A DNA stretch of 64,000 bases from Atrina japonica. Lineage: Eukaryota; Mollusca; Bivalvia; Pterioida; Pinnidae. Shown piece after piece: positions 1 through 13,460 of the stretch. The position numbers and the translations under genes were made by a program. The notes under the pieces were generated by a model, which worked only from the letters and a program-made list of their open reading frames with translations, was not told the origin of the DNA and did no database searches. How positions within the stretch are numbered: position 1 is the stretch's first letter; each line of letters begins with the position of its first letter. The stretch lies in NCBI GenBank assembly GCA_030159075.1, contig BROG01001210.1:1-64000 (forward strand). Direction: 5' to 3'.

Positions 1-807
1 ATATTTACTTATGTCTTATGTTGTCCAACATTTCTTTTTCGTTATTTCTAATTGGAATTAAAATTTTCATAAACAATACGAAATCATTCGTGTACGCACA
101 ATTCCTGGAAGAGCCGTCGACATGAGATGATGTACATCCTTTTTTTATAATAGCCATATGATTCAGTATCAACGGAGGATACATATTAGTTCATAATGGA
201 TCGTTAAAGGGTTTAGTATCCCTCTCAATTTGTGAAGGCTTACAATATTTATTAATGGAAAGCGTGGACATATATGAACAAATAAAATATCACCAATAGT
301 CAACATCCAATTTCCAATTTAGCAAGGTCAAATTCTCTATGGGGTCTCGGTAAATTATAGTTTTCTTTCATGGTCCGAGGATCTGCATGATCGATTCTGT
401 TTATTCGTTTTGTTTTCAGAAATTTATCTGAACAACATTCGTTTTGATTGGTCATTCGGAACATTTCAAGAAAATATCCAAATAAGGTATAAAGTACTTG
501 AAAATAAAATTTAGATATTACTTTTTCAGAAGCCATTACGCCTGCATGAAAAAAAAAACTGATCTGTTTGAATGCTTGACTATTTTAGTTCGAAATTATG
601 TGAACTTCATTCAGTCTGAATACTGAACTAACTCCGAATATTGATAAAATTACTTTAGGTTGGAACAGACAATCATGTTTTAAAATTATATCTGAAACTC
701 CGGATGGCTGGTTTTACTACAAGTATCAAAACATATCGCTTTAAATGCTCAAATCTGTTTTATTTACGTCAGCATTAAACTGTTGTTTATGTAGGTCATG
801 CTTTCCA
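1..807. other. No feature recognised
   Basis: AT-rich DNA; the 78-codon minus frame at 300-536 has no sign of being real. Confidence 0.5.
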
Positions 808-900
808 GAGATCCATGTTTGTCCAATGTTCACCAGATTTGAGTACTGTTTCCCAGGGGCATCCTGTAGAATGACACTTTGGTATCTGTGGTTTTATGTC
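808..900 (+). mobile_element. PLE terminal remnant
   Basis: agagatccatgtttgtccaa, a gggcatcctgtagaatgaca segment and ctttggtatctgtgg match the terminal ~90 bp. Confidence 0.4.
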
Positions 901-1279
901 ATAAATGAAATTTAGGGAAGTACATTACCAGGTACCATAGTTGATGTAAATATGACGTTTCGTTTCGACATCCTACAGTGATATTGGTGATCTTTGCTAT
1001 GCATTTCCGTGATAACTGGAGCAATAAGTAAAAACATAGGCCTAGGTACATGTGTCCCAGTGTATGTCCTGAGTCATTTATTTCATCTAATGAACTTATA
1101 TTAATATACTTGCATGTTGGATATCGTTTATTATATAAATAATAAATATTTTATGTATCAATTACTGACTTTGGTCATGTGTTGACATTTTACAACTTAA
1201 TCTTTTTTTTTAAAACGGTATATATCTATTCCGTTTTTATGCTACACAACGTGCTATTTGATTTTGTTATATATCTCAG

Positions 1280-1460
1280 TTGGTTATTAGATTATTAACC
1301 ATAGGTTATGGTCAGGATAATGTTCAAACATCGAAGTTAAGTAAATCGGGTCATAGATTGGGACATATGTGCTCGACTAGATTTACACTGTCCCTGAACA
1401 CTCTTACCTCAGTTGGAAAATTCTTAAATCGGTTTATAGTCCGCGACTTTTTACTTTTTA
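1280..1460 (+). repeat. Dispersed repeat R2
   Basis: aaccataggttatggtcagg ... gttcaaacatcgaagttaag ... atttacactgtccctgaaca. Inverted copies at 30230-30400 and 32805-32970. Confidence 0.6.
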
Positions 1461-2324
1461 CTCAGATGAGTAAACTCTTAATATGTCATAGTATTTTACT
1501 TGTTTATGGAGTTGGACTCAGATAATAGCAAAAAACAATAATTGACATCTACTGAGATGTACAAATTAATTTTCAAGAAGTTTTCTAGATCAATTTTTAT
1601 CTTTAATTTGAGGAGTATTTAACGTCATATTTAACAACCTTTCAGTTAAACGGCGACGGCTAGTTTTTAATGGTTACAATGTACCTAGAAAGATACTACA
1701 GGACTTCCAGTAAACTGACAAAACTCTCCACTAAATCAACGTATGTGCAAACGGGGCTCGCATCTGCGCTGATGACACATAGGAGACCTCATAGTTCAAA
1801 GCGCTAGGTCACGGATGTCCCTCTAAAACAATTTTGAGCTATGATCTGAACACTGTTGACCGAACAGACAGAAACCATTGAGTGATCTATCCCTGCGAAC
1901 ATCGTTATGATGGGAGGATGAGGGGGGTGGGTTATAAACGTTTGTCTTACGAATCGTGATTTATGATTAGTTCTTTTTAATCCTTTTTATTTCAGAATAA
2001 TATATGCTCCCTCGATTTGTTTAAAACTGTAAAATATTTGAAAATTGCTATTAATATAATATCATGAAAGTAAAAAACAAGTTTCTGACTTTTGACTTAT
2101 TTGATACACATGCAATTTGTTGCGTGGAGGATAAGACGCAAGCGCAATCGGATTAGATTTCTCGGATCAAATAAATATATAGAATACCTCAGCCCATATC
2201 AGATTTATACATGAAGAACATAAAACTTAAACATTGTTCTATAGGCTTGAATGGCAAGATTTATTCGGAAATATACAATAATATTTTATTCCATCAAGTT
2301 TTCACTAAATGCTATGGTACTTGT
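1461..2324. other. No feature recognised
   Basis: AT-rich with a more GC-rich patch at 1740-1940 (cggggctcgcatctgcgctg). No tRNA fold or frame could be supported. Confidence 0.4.
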
Positions 2325-2535
2325 TCGATGACAGTTATTGAGTCATAGGGACCATTTGAACTTGGCTGTGGACTTTCGGTGGGTGTGACCTGTAAGCAAG
2401 AGATGCTTACTCCTTTATGACACCTGGTCCCACCACAAAGTTTCCAAGCGTCCGTGTATGTGCAATGCTTACTAGATTTGTAAATTGCCTCTGAAAAAGA
2501 TTTACAGTTTGGTATCTGTAATTTTATTTTCTTAA
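2325..2535 (+). mobile_element. PLE tail-only fragment (plus)
   Basis: Shares the conserved tail core (ggtgtgacctgtaagcaaga, gacacctggtcccacc) and the terminal part ending tttggtatctgtaattttat. No coding part is attached. Confidence 0.6.
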
Positions 2536-2869
2536 TTTTTTCTATGGTCCATATTTTTTCAATTAATTCCTTGACATTAAAAGTCGAGAGCTGAGTGAAA
2601 GTTGGTTGAGAAGATTTAATATTTCTGCTGCAAAAATAGCTAGATATGTAATATACAAACACGCTTTCTTAAGAAGGTGTTTGTCCTCACACTAACCGAC
2701 CTACAACAAACTGAAGCAATGCATATTCAAAATAAATTTGGTATTATAGAATGCGGTACGTATTTTTTTCTGCCAAAAACATATTTATTTTCCTTTGAAC
2801 TGATACCATATATCGTGGCAATGTAAAAGTAAAATATTTTGGTAGCTTTTTAAATTAACAGGGCTTAAT

Positions 2870-2945
2870 ATATAAAAACTCTCAGTTACCAAAGTATAAT
2901 CAATAGAATGTACAGGACATAACTACGAACCAGGTAAATAGAAAA
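2870..2945 (-). mobile_element. PLE terminal remnant
   Basis: Matches the extreme 3' end only: atataaaaactctcagttac, caatagaatgtacaggacat, then similarity fades. Confidence 0.5.
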
Positions 2946-2999
2946 GTCTGGACATTTTCTATGTAAAAGTTGACTCACTAACTTATACATGCAATACGA

Positions 3000-5185
3000 C
3001 ATTTTTTACGTTATGACAATGAGATCCAAATATTATTTTATTTTTACACTTATTACAAACAGGCAAAATCAATACAGTAAAACTTGTATATAGTGACTTC
3101 CTTTGGAACAGAAGGAAACCTGTCTTTATACGGAAGTGGAATTTATATAGAGGTTAATTTGTACACAAATGGAACTCTTGTACACAGAAAAAAAGTTTTT
3201 TGTGACCAGGTGGTCTTTATACACAGGTGGTTGCTAAAGCAGGTTTCAATGCATTTCTATTTAGCAAAATATAAATCTATATCAAGATCAAATGTTCCAA
3301 AACATTTGTAAAGAGGGACAACTCTTTCAAGTTTTCAAATAGGTCATGTCGGATAGATAGGAAGGCAACTCGCAAAGTTCCTTTATCAAGAAAGAAAGTC
3401 GAGAGACATGAAATTAAAACATCAATAACCAATCATTTACTTATAACTATGTGTACATGACCACCCCGTGTCGAACTGCACAAGTAATAGTGAAGTCAAT
3501 TATAAGTGAAGTCGATGCGAGGGTTTTAACAGCATGAAATGTTTTTACTGTATGTCAAGGACATTTTGTTTTTATTTTGTTTGAACATGAGACAGTTTAT
3601 CATTCAAGATAAGATATGACTCAACCAGTATAAGTTTGGCATATATTCAAATGATAGACAAACCATATCAGGGCCATCAAACGTATATGGTAATTACTAC
3701 ATCAGTTGACAGTCTATTTTGTCTCACGATTTGTTTATCGTAATTAATGGCAAGATAAATATAGAACGCAAAGGCACTTGTTCACCCGTCTATCTGCGTT
3801 TTAAAACACAACAAGCAGACAATATCACATTGAGTAACCTATAAATGTAAACCGGAAGTAAGATAATATGTATATGAAAACTACACAAAAACACGGACTA
3901 TGTACTTAAGTAAGACTATCAGTTAGTTAATAATGCTATCATTATAATTCAAAGTGCAACTGCTTTTAATGATCTCTAATCGCGAAGTATTTATCATTTT
4001 TTTCTAAATACGTTCCCCGCGTACAAAAAGTTACAAAATCATTATTTGTTAACTAATTGTTATTATCATTGTTACATGCACATTTTAGCATTTATTAATC
4101 GGTATAAATGTTATGCTAATTATGGTTTTTGTGAAAAGATACATTTGACTTAATCTCATACCTTGCTTTACGTATTGGAAGGTAATTAGTCAACTATGTA
4201 AAGGCCAGAGACGACTAGAGATACAACAAAAAGTAAGGCGATGTTGGTACTGGTTCTGACAATACGTTGTTGAGAAATTGATACTGCTAAGAATTATTAC
4301 TGAGAATTAGTACATTCGGTAAAAGAAAAACAAACAAAAAACTAGAAATAGATATAAGTACAATCAAACTTGTTTTCAGCAGCCACTCAAGGGAATTATA
4401 AAAGTGGCTGCATAAGACAGGTCGTCTTTGGTTCCATATTCACAAAATTCACAATAAAATTTGTGGCCACTATGCAGTGTGTAGCAACGCATGTATATTC
4501 ATATTACATGATAGTTTGGTGTGAAGATGATCAGCTGTTAAAGTAATGTACATTACAGGTCTGCCAAGCTAAACTGTTTACAGGTTATCTAAAAACAGAT
4601 CATGTGATTAACCATCCTAAAAATCGGCTGCTGAAAACAGTGTGACCAAGCATTTTTGTCTGAATATCACTGACCGTTGTCCACGGTACACAGGTGACTG
4701 CTGGTTTCGGTGTGTTTATATAATGAAATTGATTGGGGGACAAGAAACTGGCTGTTGAAGACGAGTGGCTGATGACTGTATATAGACAAAAAAAACATTC
4801 ACAAGAAATTAGCTGAAGCGTTAGAGATTTGAAATGGAATAATTTAGGATTACATCAATGTTGTATTAGAATTTAACTGTATCATATCTTACTGGCATAA
4901 TACACGAATTACCTGGAAACTTAATAATGACCTTGTACGGAGAGGTGAGGAAGTTTAAAACCATATCAAATGTGGTAGTTTAAAAACAGATCATACCTGT
5001 TTAACATTAAAGTAAACATATTTATCCAAGTGCTTGAATTCAAGTGAAAAATACAAACCGTCAACGTATTTTCTGTATGGTAAGTATAACTGTAATGTCT
5101 TTATTTCTGTTGCAAACCTATATTCGTAATACCGAGGTAGATAACGACTTATATAAGTATCTATAGAATCTATAATAAACAAAGG
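3000..5185. repeat. Duplicated block SD-A, copy 1 (empty PLE site)
   Basis: Matches 10330-15145 over its length except for the inserted PLE copy A. Shared landmarks include tatgacaatgag, gacatgaccaccccgtgtcgaactg and agctgaagcgttagaga. The stretch 3080-3260 (agtaaaacttgtatatagtg ... ggtctttatacacaggtgg) is itself an older dispersed motif, seen again degenerate at 37010-37115. No gene seen. Confidence 0.75.
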
Positions 5186-5186
5186 G

Positions 5187-5515
5187 CGGTGTCCTTTTTC
5201 TATAAATCGACTGAGTCCGTAAAACTAAAGCTATATAGTAACCGACCTCAGGGTGGTGTCCTTTTTATATATGTCGGCTCAGCCTGTAATAACTGATCTA
5301 TAAATTGACCTACCAAGGGGTGGTGTCCTTATTTACTACAAGTCAACTCAGAGCATTACGCTATATAGTTATCTAAACCAGGACAGTATCTTTTTTTCTA
5401 TAAATTGATCAGAGCTAAACATGTTTTATAATGACTTACCTCAGTAGTGTCCTTTTTTCTGTAAATCGGCCTAACCCCGGGATGGTATTCTTTTTTCTCT
5501 ATGTGGGCTCAGTAC
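5187..5515. repeat. Diverged tandem repeat, ~65-70-bp units
   Basis: About five units built on ggtggtgtcctttttctata, aatcggctcagtccgtaa and ctatatagtaacctacc. The paralogous array is at 19090-19425. Confidence 0.6.
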
Positions 5516-5689
5516 GTAATATAATATTAATATATATTAATATATCTATTTACATCTACATAGTCTACAGAATTGTTCAAAATATGTGGCACTTCTGTTG
5601 ACATTTCCACATAGAACATGTAAAACAAATGAAGAAATTTGCAATAGTAAGAACATTTCTGGCAAGAGTTATTTATTCATTAGTTATGC

Positions 5690-5690
<1 letters not shown>

Positions 5691-5746
<56 letters not shown>
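5691..5746. repeat. (TA)n microsatellite
   Basis: Pure TA repeat; absent at the paralogous position near 19590. Confidence 0.95.
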
Positions 5747-5749
<3 letters not shown>

Positions 5750-6129
5750 TTTTCTTGTATTTTTTTTCTGTCACTGATTTTGTTACGATCACATGTATAA
5801 TTGTACAGACAAAAAAATTCACTTTTCAAATATCAAGATCAATATAACATGTTTTAATATTATTATTTTAGCTATCGGTATCGGGGGGATTTAAAGATAT
5901 GATTTAATTTATAACAATATTTAGATAATTTTTTTAGGTAAATATTTCACAAAAATACATCCGAATTCTGACAAATATCCCTATAGCATTCATTTTTTCA
6001 TTCCGAAATATCCGTGTAGTGCTTTTTGTTCCATTACAAGTTATGTAAATCACCTACCGCGGATTGTATCATCTAACCTTAACCTTGCAAATGGCGAATG
6101 AACCTGAACCGAGGAATGCGTAGACATGG

Positions 6130-6405
6130 TAGTAATGATACCGTAATATGTATCGTTATATCGTTATATCGTAATACCGTTGTATCGTAATGTCTTGATA
6201 CCGTAATATAATGATGTCGTTATATCGTATCGCTATATTGTATCGTTATACCGTATCGTTATATCGTATCGTTATATCGATTCGTGATATCACATCGTAA
6301 TATCGTATGGTAATACCATGGTATTATATCGTTGTATCGCGGTGTTGTATCGTAGTACCATGGTATCGTATCGCAATATCGTAACACCGCGTGTTATTAA
6401 TCGAA
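6130..6405. repeat. Degenerate TATCGT/TATCGTAA simple repeat
   Basis: Long run of tatcgttatatcgtaatacc-type words. Paralogue at 19825-20070. Confidence 0.65.
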
Positions 6406-6574
6406 GCGATATCACGCTGTCCCGAATCAGCCACCATAGTAAGTGAATATGTAAAGCTATTTCAGGTTTAATAGGTAAAAAGTATGAATTGGAAAACACG
6501 ATTGATACAGTATTGCCCAGATACGATGACTGTATGAGAACTATAGAGCAAAACAAGAGCCAAAACAGATAGTC

Positions 6575-6830
6575 AAGGCGAACGTTTCTATCAATTAGAC
6601 TCCATCAGCTGAACTCTAATTTACGATAGATGTAGAGTTCTGAAACAAGCCGTGGTATAACACGAGGCTAAATTAGCCTAAATGTATTCACGATTTCATC
6701 TAAGAGTAACCACTGTAAATATATGACTATCTTAGGTGTTGATGAGTTTAGAAATCAAACGTCGTTATCCGCTCAAAATATTACCGTAGTATAAACAAAT
6801 CAGCTGGTATCGGAATACCAGGTAGAGGGT
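6575..6830 (+). repeat. Dispersed repeat R1
   Basis: Contains cgtttctatcaattagactcc, aagagtaaccactgtaa and an end ggtatcggaataccaggta with palindromic look. Other copies: 20256-20505, 24833-24995, 34190-34453, and inverted at 35858-36110 and 36465-36735. Family not identified. Confidence 0.6.
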
Positions 6831-7304
6831 ATTCACAAACCCAGTTCGCCAGCAATGGCAACGACCCAGAGGATATAACAATTGTAAACACAATAAAAAG
6901 CTAAAGTTTTAAAAATGAAACTATTATTCAATTTTGTATATGAGATCGTAAATCAATAAATTGCTATTAGTTTCATATGAACTCAAACGACCAATAATAA
7001 TTCGATATTTAATCAAATAATTAACATGTCATTTCGCGTATGTGAAATTGATATTACGGGTTTGTATATTTTCCTTCAAACATTGCCTCTTTATCTAATT
7101 ATTTTCTGAATAAAGTGCTAGCTTGAATCCACGACACATCAGCACTCGTCCACCTGTGTATTGCGTCGACATATTACTAAGAAATGTATTTTAAAGCACA
7201 ACATATAGGCCTATATTCTCTGGCCAAGTGGTATCTGAGGTAACCAATACATCCATGATAAGTAAATTAAACGACGCGAACTATGAAATTAAATTTTACT
7301 GTAT

Positions 7305-7556
7305 GAGTTTCCAAAGATCCGTGATTGTCCAATGTTCAGCAGATTTGTTTGTATATCCTGGACACCCTGTATATTTATACTTCATCGGTTCCAGATATCC
7401 GTGTTTGTTCAATGTTCAGCAGATTTGTTTGTATATCCAGGACATCCTGGAGATTTATACTTTATGGGTTCCAGAGATTCTTGTTTTGACAAATGTGCAG
7501 CAGATTGCTTTATATATCCTGGGCAGCCTGAAGATATGTACTTTGTTATCTTAAAT
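7305..7556 (+). repeat. Tandem array of PLE 3'-terminal units (3 units, ~82-85 bp)
   Basis: Three successive units, each with gtttccagagatccgtgttt-like start, caatgttcagcagatttg, tatatcctggacaccctg and tttatactt. This is the order found once in the PLE tail (ccagaggtccgtgtttgtcc ... tgtcctggacattctattga ... tttatacttt). The short overlapping ORFs here are by-products. Confidence 0.6.
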
Positions 7557-8439
7557 TTGGATATCTCTATAATTTCAAGTTCATGTAATGTTAAATGATT
7601 TTCAATTCTAAATATCTTATTGTTTCTTTTCTAACCAAAATGATAATTCATACAAAGTTTCGAAAACACTTTAAGTAAAATTGTACCATATTTATTTAAC
7701 ATTGATATTTAAAGGTCGTGAATATCAATTCTGTGAAGATCAATATATGATTATATTCCTTATTTAAGTATTGAAAGTTAATTAGTCTAGTCAATTATGT
7801 AAAGGCCAGAGAAGTGTAAGTTTAATTATACATATATTAGGTGATGTTTCTTCTAAATTTTGATAATGCATTCTACCAGATTGATACTTCTCAGAGCGAT
7901 TAACATACATTGTTAAACATTAGTATTAATACACGACAAGCTAATTCAACAGTTTATTAAACATTCCAATTCCGTAGAAAACACCATGGTCTCCAAGTAC
8001 GCCAGGGTAAATTGAGAAATGTTGGTGTACGCCTAAGTGATTTTGTTTAAATGCAAACTTTTATATTTATTTGTGTGACTTTGTTTAAATGTTTAACAAA
8101 CCTAGTATTTATCAGTATCATTTATATTGCTTGACTGTTTTTTGTTCTTAAAATTCCTGATCCTGTCGTTCTTTATTTATCTCGTTTTCTCGTTTCACTC
8201 GCGTCAGTCGCAGCAGCACTAGCATTATTTCGTTAAACATCTTTTTTTTTTATTCTGAAGAAAAAAATAGACATTCTCCAAAGTCTATAGCGATCACAAA
8301 TACCAATTGACCGATCTCAAATCAGAATGGTTTGTCATTTATTATGGGGTTCCAAATCACACAAACACAATATCTAGAAGGGACCCGCCAATCCAGCTAA
8401 AAACTGATTGTATAAAAACGAAAACAATGAAATTTTACT

Positions 8440-10260
8440 TTGTATCATGACAGACATGGGCTATCGAAATATATCTTCAACCCGAATTTAAAACTAATAC
8501 AAAATAACTAGAATATACCATTTCTACCTCAGAATATAAATCTGTTGTTTTCCTTGCATGAATATTTCCTGTCCGGAGGTATGGAGGATACAGTATACAG
8601 CGGATAGTCTTCATTCAAGAAACATAAAGCTGTTAAGGTTTATATATCGCTGTATATACTAAACTGAACAGAAACCCGATTATCACAATCAAATAGGTAA
8701 CAATTAGGAGAGGTAGGTGGTCAATGGATGAGTGATATGGCAGGTTCAGGGGTAGGCGAGGGAGCCAAATAAACTATTAAAATTCCAATTTGTATATATC
8801 GTTCTTTAAACATGAGTCATGAAGTTAATGGCTGGGGGGTGTTCAACTGATTGGGAATGGCAACAGGCTTACCCTGTCTACTCTTGTTAGCTCTTTACCA
8901 GATACATGAGCTATTTCATTTTATTACTATTAGTTACATTACACATTACTGTAGATGTAGAGTTATTGTGTAAAACTACAACCGCCTCCATCTATCTTAA
9001 CACCTTCGGCATTTGTTTACAGCGTTCCCTTATTTCCTTATGTGAATATGAGATAATGAATCAATGTCCTCATTTATCTTGTTTTAGATACCGTAACAGA
9101 GATCCCGCTGACACATCTTCCGTGTCATTGAGTGCAATACTATAGTGCTATATCAAATTTAAACTGTTTGGATTTTATCTAATCAGTGTAGGAAAACTAC
9201 CTGCTGTATGTAAAGAGTTATAATTTCCCTATGTATTCAGTATGTTCTCTTTTGAGAATAGATGCAAGACCCAAAATAAAAACGCTTTCCTTTATTTTGA
9301 CTTACCAGGATAATTACTAATATTTGTGCGAGCTAGTAAGGGGTCTTTTACCCATTGACCTTTGACATGCAAAGCGGACTGCCTACATACAGAAAGTCTT
9401 AATTCAACCATATCACTAAATAATATTCAATTTATTCAATGTCTGTCAAGCTAGACAGCAATCACTGGTTGGAGTACATGTCCGATCGATGTTGTAAATA
9501 TGAAACACCAGTTTCGGTGAAACGATGCGGTTTCAAATATTGCCAACATCTGTTAAATACATAGACAGTTTGGTCTCTCTCACATAAAAATGCATTCAAT
9601 GCATAGAGTACTGGCTGAATATTATATGCTACTATGATTTTAGTGATGTGTAGTGTTACAAAACACTGTCTAGTCAATTTAACATCGATTTGTATTGAAG
9701 AATTTGGTGTTTTACCCCAAAGCACCAAAATTTGATAGACAGTGGTTGTTTAATGGATCAATACTTATCATTTGAGAAATTGACCATACAACCATTTTTT
9801 TCTTTTTAAACAGAATGCATAACTGAAAGATTAATTGTGGTTTTCAAATTCTCAGCAATCTTTGTTAATGTTCATGTTTTTTACCCCAAAACACCAACTT
9901 TAGTAAAAGAAAATCATTGTTTATTGTGTCTTTTGTAATCGTTTATTCATCTGCCGTACATCTATTACTTTAATTGCAAAAATCCTTAAACAAAGGATTC
10001 ATTTCATATTTCCATTGTTCAGCGATTTCTATTAATTGTTGTTTTAGACCAAACAGACTGCTAATAAAGCTCGATTTGTAGCATTTTCCATGGGCTTTCT
10101 GAAAAACATACGTCCAAACACACCTTTGTAAAAACACGGGTTATAAGTGGCTTGAACTATAGTACTTTTTTTTCTAAGTTCTACCCCACGACACCAAATT
10201 TTATAAATACTGGTTGTTAAATGGTTGTTAAAATTCACACCTTTCATTAAAGATATCTAA
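8440..10260. repeat. Duplicated block SD-C, copy 1
   Basis: Matches 25740-29420 (landmarks cccgaatttaaaactaatac, cacatcttccgtgtcattga, gacagtggttgtttaatgga). The part 9700-10260 contains three diverged internal units beginning ttttaccccaaarcaccaa and including accatacaaccatt-type segments. No gene seen. Confidence 0.75.
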
Positions 10261-12146
10261 CTATACAACCAGTACTTTCATTGCAAACAGAGGCAGTAAA
10301 TGAATAATATAAAAAGCTTCGCTTTTTTCCCCATTTTTTACATTATGACAATGAGTTTCAACTATTATTTTATTTTTACATTTGATACAAACTATCAATA
10401 TCAATACAGTAAAACCTGTATATAGCGACCTTCTTTGGGACAGAGGGAAACCAATCTTTATAGGGAGGTGGTATTTATATAGAGGTAGATTTGTACACAC
10501 ATGGTATTATTGTGGATAGAAAAAATTGTGATGAGCTGGTCTTTATACACATGTGGTCTCTGAAGCAGGTTTCACTGTATTTTTATATACCAAAAATATA
10601 GTATATAAATCTATATAATATCAAATGTTCGAAAACATTTGTAATGAGGGACAAGTCTTTCAAGTAGGTCATGTCGGACACCATTACAGATAGATAAGGA
10701 GGCAACACGCCTCTTCAAAGTTCCTTTTCAGGAAAAACGACAGGAGACATGGAATTAAAACATCAATAACCAATCATTTAACTATGATTATGTGTACATG
10801 ACCAGCCCGTGTCGAACTGCACAAGTAATAGTGAAGTCACTTATACGTGAAGTAGATGAGAGGATTTATCAGTCTGTATGAATTTTAACAAATTGAACTG
10901 TTTTACTGTTCTTCAAGGACATTGTTTTTTATTTTCTTTCAACATGCGATCGTTTATCATTCAAGATAAGATATGTCGACCAACTGAACAATTATATGTT
11001 TGACATACATTCAAATGATAGACAAATCATATCAGAATCACCAAGCATTTATGATGATAACTACATGAGTTGACAATCTTAGTTTTGTCTCACGGTTTGT
11101 ATTTTATTCATTGTAATAAAAATACACGAAATATGTACTTAAGTAAAACTATCAGTTAGTTAATAATGCTGTCATTATAATTCAAAGTGCAGTTGCATTT
11201 AATGATCTTCAATCGCGAATGCATTTATCTTTTTTTTTCTAAATACGTTCTTCATGTACACGAAGTTACAAAATCATTCTATGTTAACTAATTGTTATTA
11301 TCATTGTTACATGGACATTTTTTGGCATTTATTAATCGATATAAATATAATGCCTAATTATAATTTTTGTGAAAAGATACATTTGACTTAATCCAATGCC
11401 TTGCTTTACGTATTGAAAAATAATTAGTCAACTATGTAAAGGACAGAAACGACTAAATATACAACAAAAAGTAAGGTGATTTTGGTACTGGTTCTGATAA
11501 TACTGTGTTGACAAATTGATAGTGCTAAGATATAAAAACCTCAGATACCAAAGCATAAATCAATAGAATGTCCAGGACATAGATACAAATCCGGTAAAAG
11601 GGACAAACACGGACCTCTGGAACCCAAGAGGTGGGATCAGGTGTCATGGAGGAGTAAGCATCCCCTGTCGACCGGTCACACCCGCCATGAGTCCACAGTC
11701 AAGTCCAATAAACACGTGAGGAGTGCACCCTCGTCACAATTGGTACAGACGTCTCAACAACCGCCAACGAAAAGGCAACTCAATATTTCACTTAGTGAAA
11801 CAGAGTAATCGCAAACAAGACTATTATACCGACCGTAAAACTTGCGGAACGTTGACATTAAACGCGGTTTTCGATATCCCTGTGTCAATAATTTGTCAGT
11901 GAGTAGTTTACCTCTGTATATGGAATCTTGATATGTTATGCACGCCCTGGCATATCGGATCATTTGTGAAATATAAACTCCATATGCCGGTGACTGAGGG
12001 ATATTACTACTTAAATGTGGAAAATTTACGATGGGAAAGCCGAAATCGTCGCGTTTATCGTATAGCTTCGTTGCTAATTCCCCGTCTGTGTTTATATTAA
12101 GTAAAATGTCTAAGTATGAAGTGTGTGCGCTTGATTCTGTTGTATC

Positions 12147-13460
12147 TTAAATTTCTAGTTCGCTGGGATATATCGCATTGACATATGTATGGAAATTGTC
12201 ATTATTAATTGACAAAACATCGTCGATATATCTAAATGTCAAATTAAAGGACACCGCTAACTTTTTCTTCTTTTGATTCAGCAGTTTCTGAATGAAGTCT
12301 TCTTCGTATGAATAAAAGAACAGGTCGGCCAATAAAGGAGCACAATTGCTTCCCATAGAAATGCCGACAGTTTGTTGAAAGACCACGTCTCCGAACATTA
12401 CAAATATATTGTCTATTAGAAATTCCAGTATGTTTTTAATATCAACTTCAGTATATTTATGTGTAGAATCAGAGTGGTGTTTGACGAAATAAGTATTCTG
12501 ATAGCCAATCACTAGATATTTAAATTTTCGGGTACCACCTTTTGTGAAAAAGCGGTTGTCTATGATGCTGAAAAGTGTTTCTTTTAATTTTGTATGTGGA
12601 ATAGTAGTGTAAAGAGTAGAGAAGTCATAAGTTTTGATACTGTGAATTCGAGAAAAAGTGTGTGCCTTCAAATTTTCTAAAAGCTGTTTAGAATTTGTAA
12701 GTATCCACATCTGAGTTACACCGCTTCTGGAATAAGCAACTGTACAGTATTGTTGAAGTTTCTCCTTAACGGCTGTCAATATATTGGTAAGGAGTAAAGA
12801 TAAAGGTTTGGTAGAACATTTGCTGGATCCTGCTATGCATCTATGCTTATATGGGGTTTTATGAAGTTTAGGTATCCAATATAAATATGGTAGCTCGAAA
12901 TCGGTATCCGTTGTAGGTATATCAAATGAGCGTAATACGGATACGTGATTTTGAAGGATCTCGTCCTTTGAAAGTGAGCTACGTGTGTAATTAGGATTAC
13001 CAGAATTCGTATTAAACCCAAGTTCTTCTAATAAACAATTATAGTAATGTGCCTTACAAATAAAAACTATATTATTTGAGGCTTTGTCTGCTGGTACCAG
13101 TACATATTGGTCATGTAACCTATCCAATTCAGTTACTACTTCTGGATCATTAAATACAGAGGGATAACGTGTTTTCATAGTCCCTTTAAGTATTCGAATA
13201 CGAGATGTTATCAACCATCGTATGGTTTTCAGCCATTCAGACAAAGTGTCTGGTTCTACGTCTTCATGTTTGTCCCATCGTCTGGCATAATCTTCGACAG
13301 AATCCATAACTAAACAGAAATTCTGACGCCAATTAAAGGAACGGGCTTCCCGGTATTTAGGGCCCTTAAAATAAGATTTTGAGGCTTTCATTTTCAACAA
13401 TAGAAACGTCGCCGGTAATGACATGTCCGATAGTATTGTATTTGAAAGGAGATGAAGCAC
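12147..13460 (-). pseudogene. PLE copy A reverse transcriptase part
   Basis: RT of the PLE class. The minus-strand frame shows [14 protein letters not shown], the YWIPKLHKTPYKHR block, motif A (YDFSTLYTTIPH), motif B (QTVGISMGSNCAPLLADLF) and motif C (FRYIDDVLSI). Motif B has Ser for the Pro and Thr seen in copy B. The frame stops at 12147 where copy B has a Lys codon (AAA to TAA); the remaining C-terminal part (thumb region, to about 11800) is still readable beyond it. The upstream edge is the frameshift separating it from the endonuclease. Nonfunctional. Confidence 0.8.

Larger units (their letters stand above)
5185..7990. repeat. Duplicated block SD-B, copy 1
   Basis: Matches 19080-21730 in order: the ggtgtcctttttctataaat tandem units, a common non-repetitive part (ctacatagtctacagaattg), the TATCGT-rich tract, the ~260-bp repeat R1, and the PLE-tail units. 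Partial third and fourth copies lie at 24640-25070 and 30780-31375. No gene seen. Confidence 0.75.

Noticed and set aside
2312..2662. 116-codon minus ORF
   Set aside because: Lies across a PLE tail-only fragment in the opposite sense; no coding features.
7228..7598. Two overlapping plus ORFs with repeats such as QQICLYIQD
   Set aside because: Translations of the PLE-tail tandem units.
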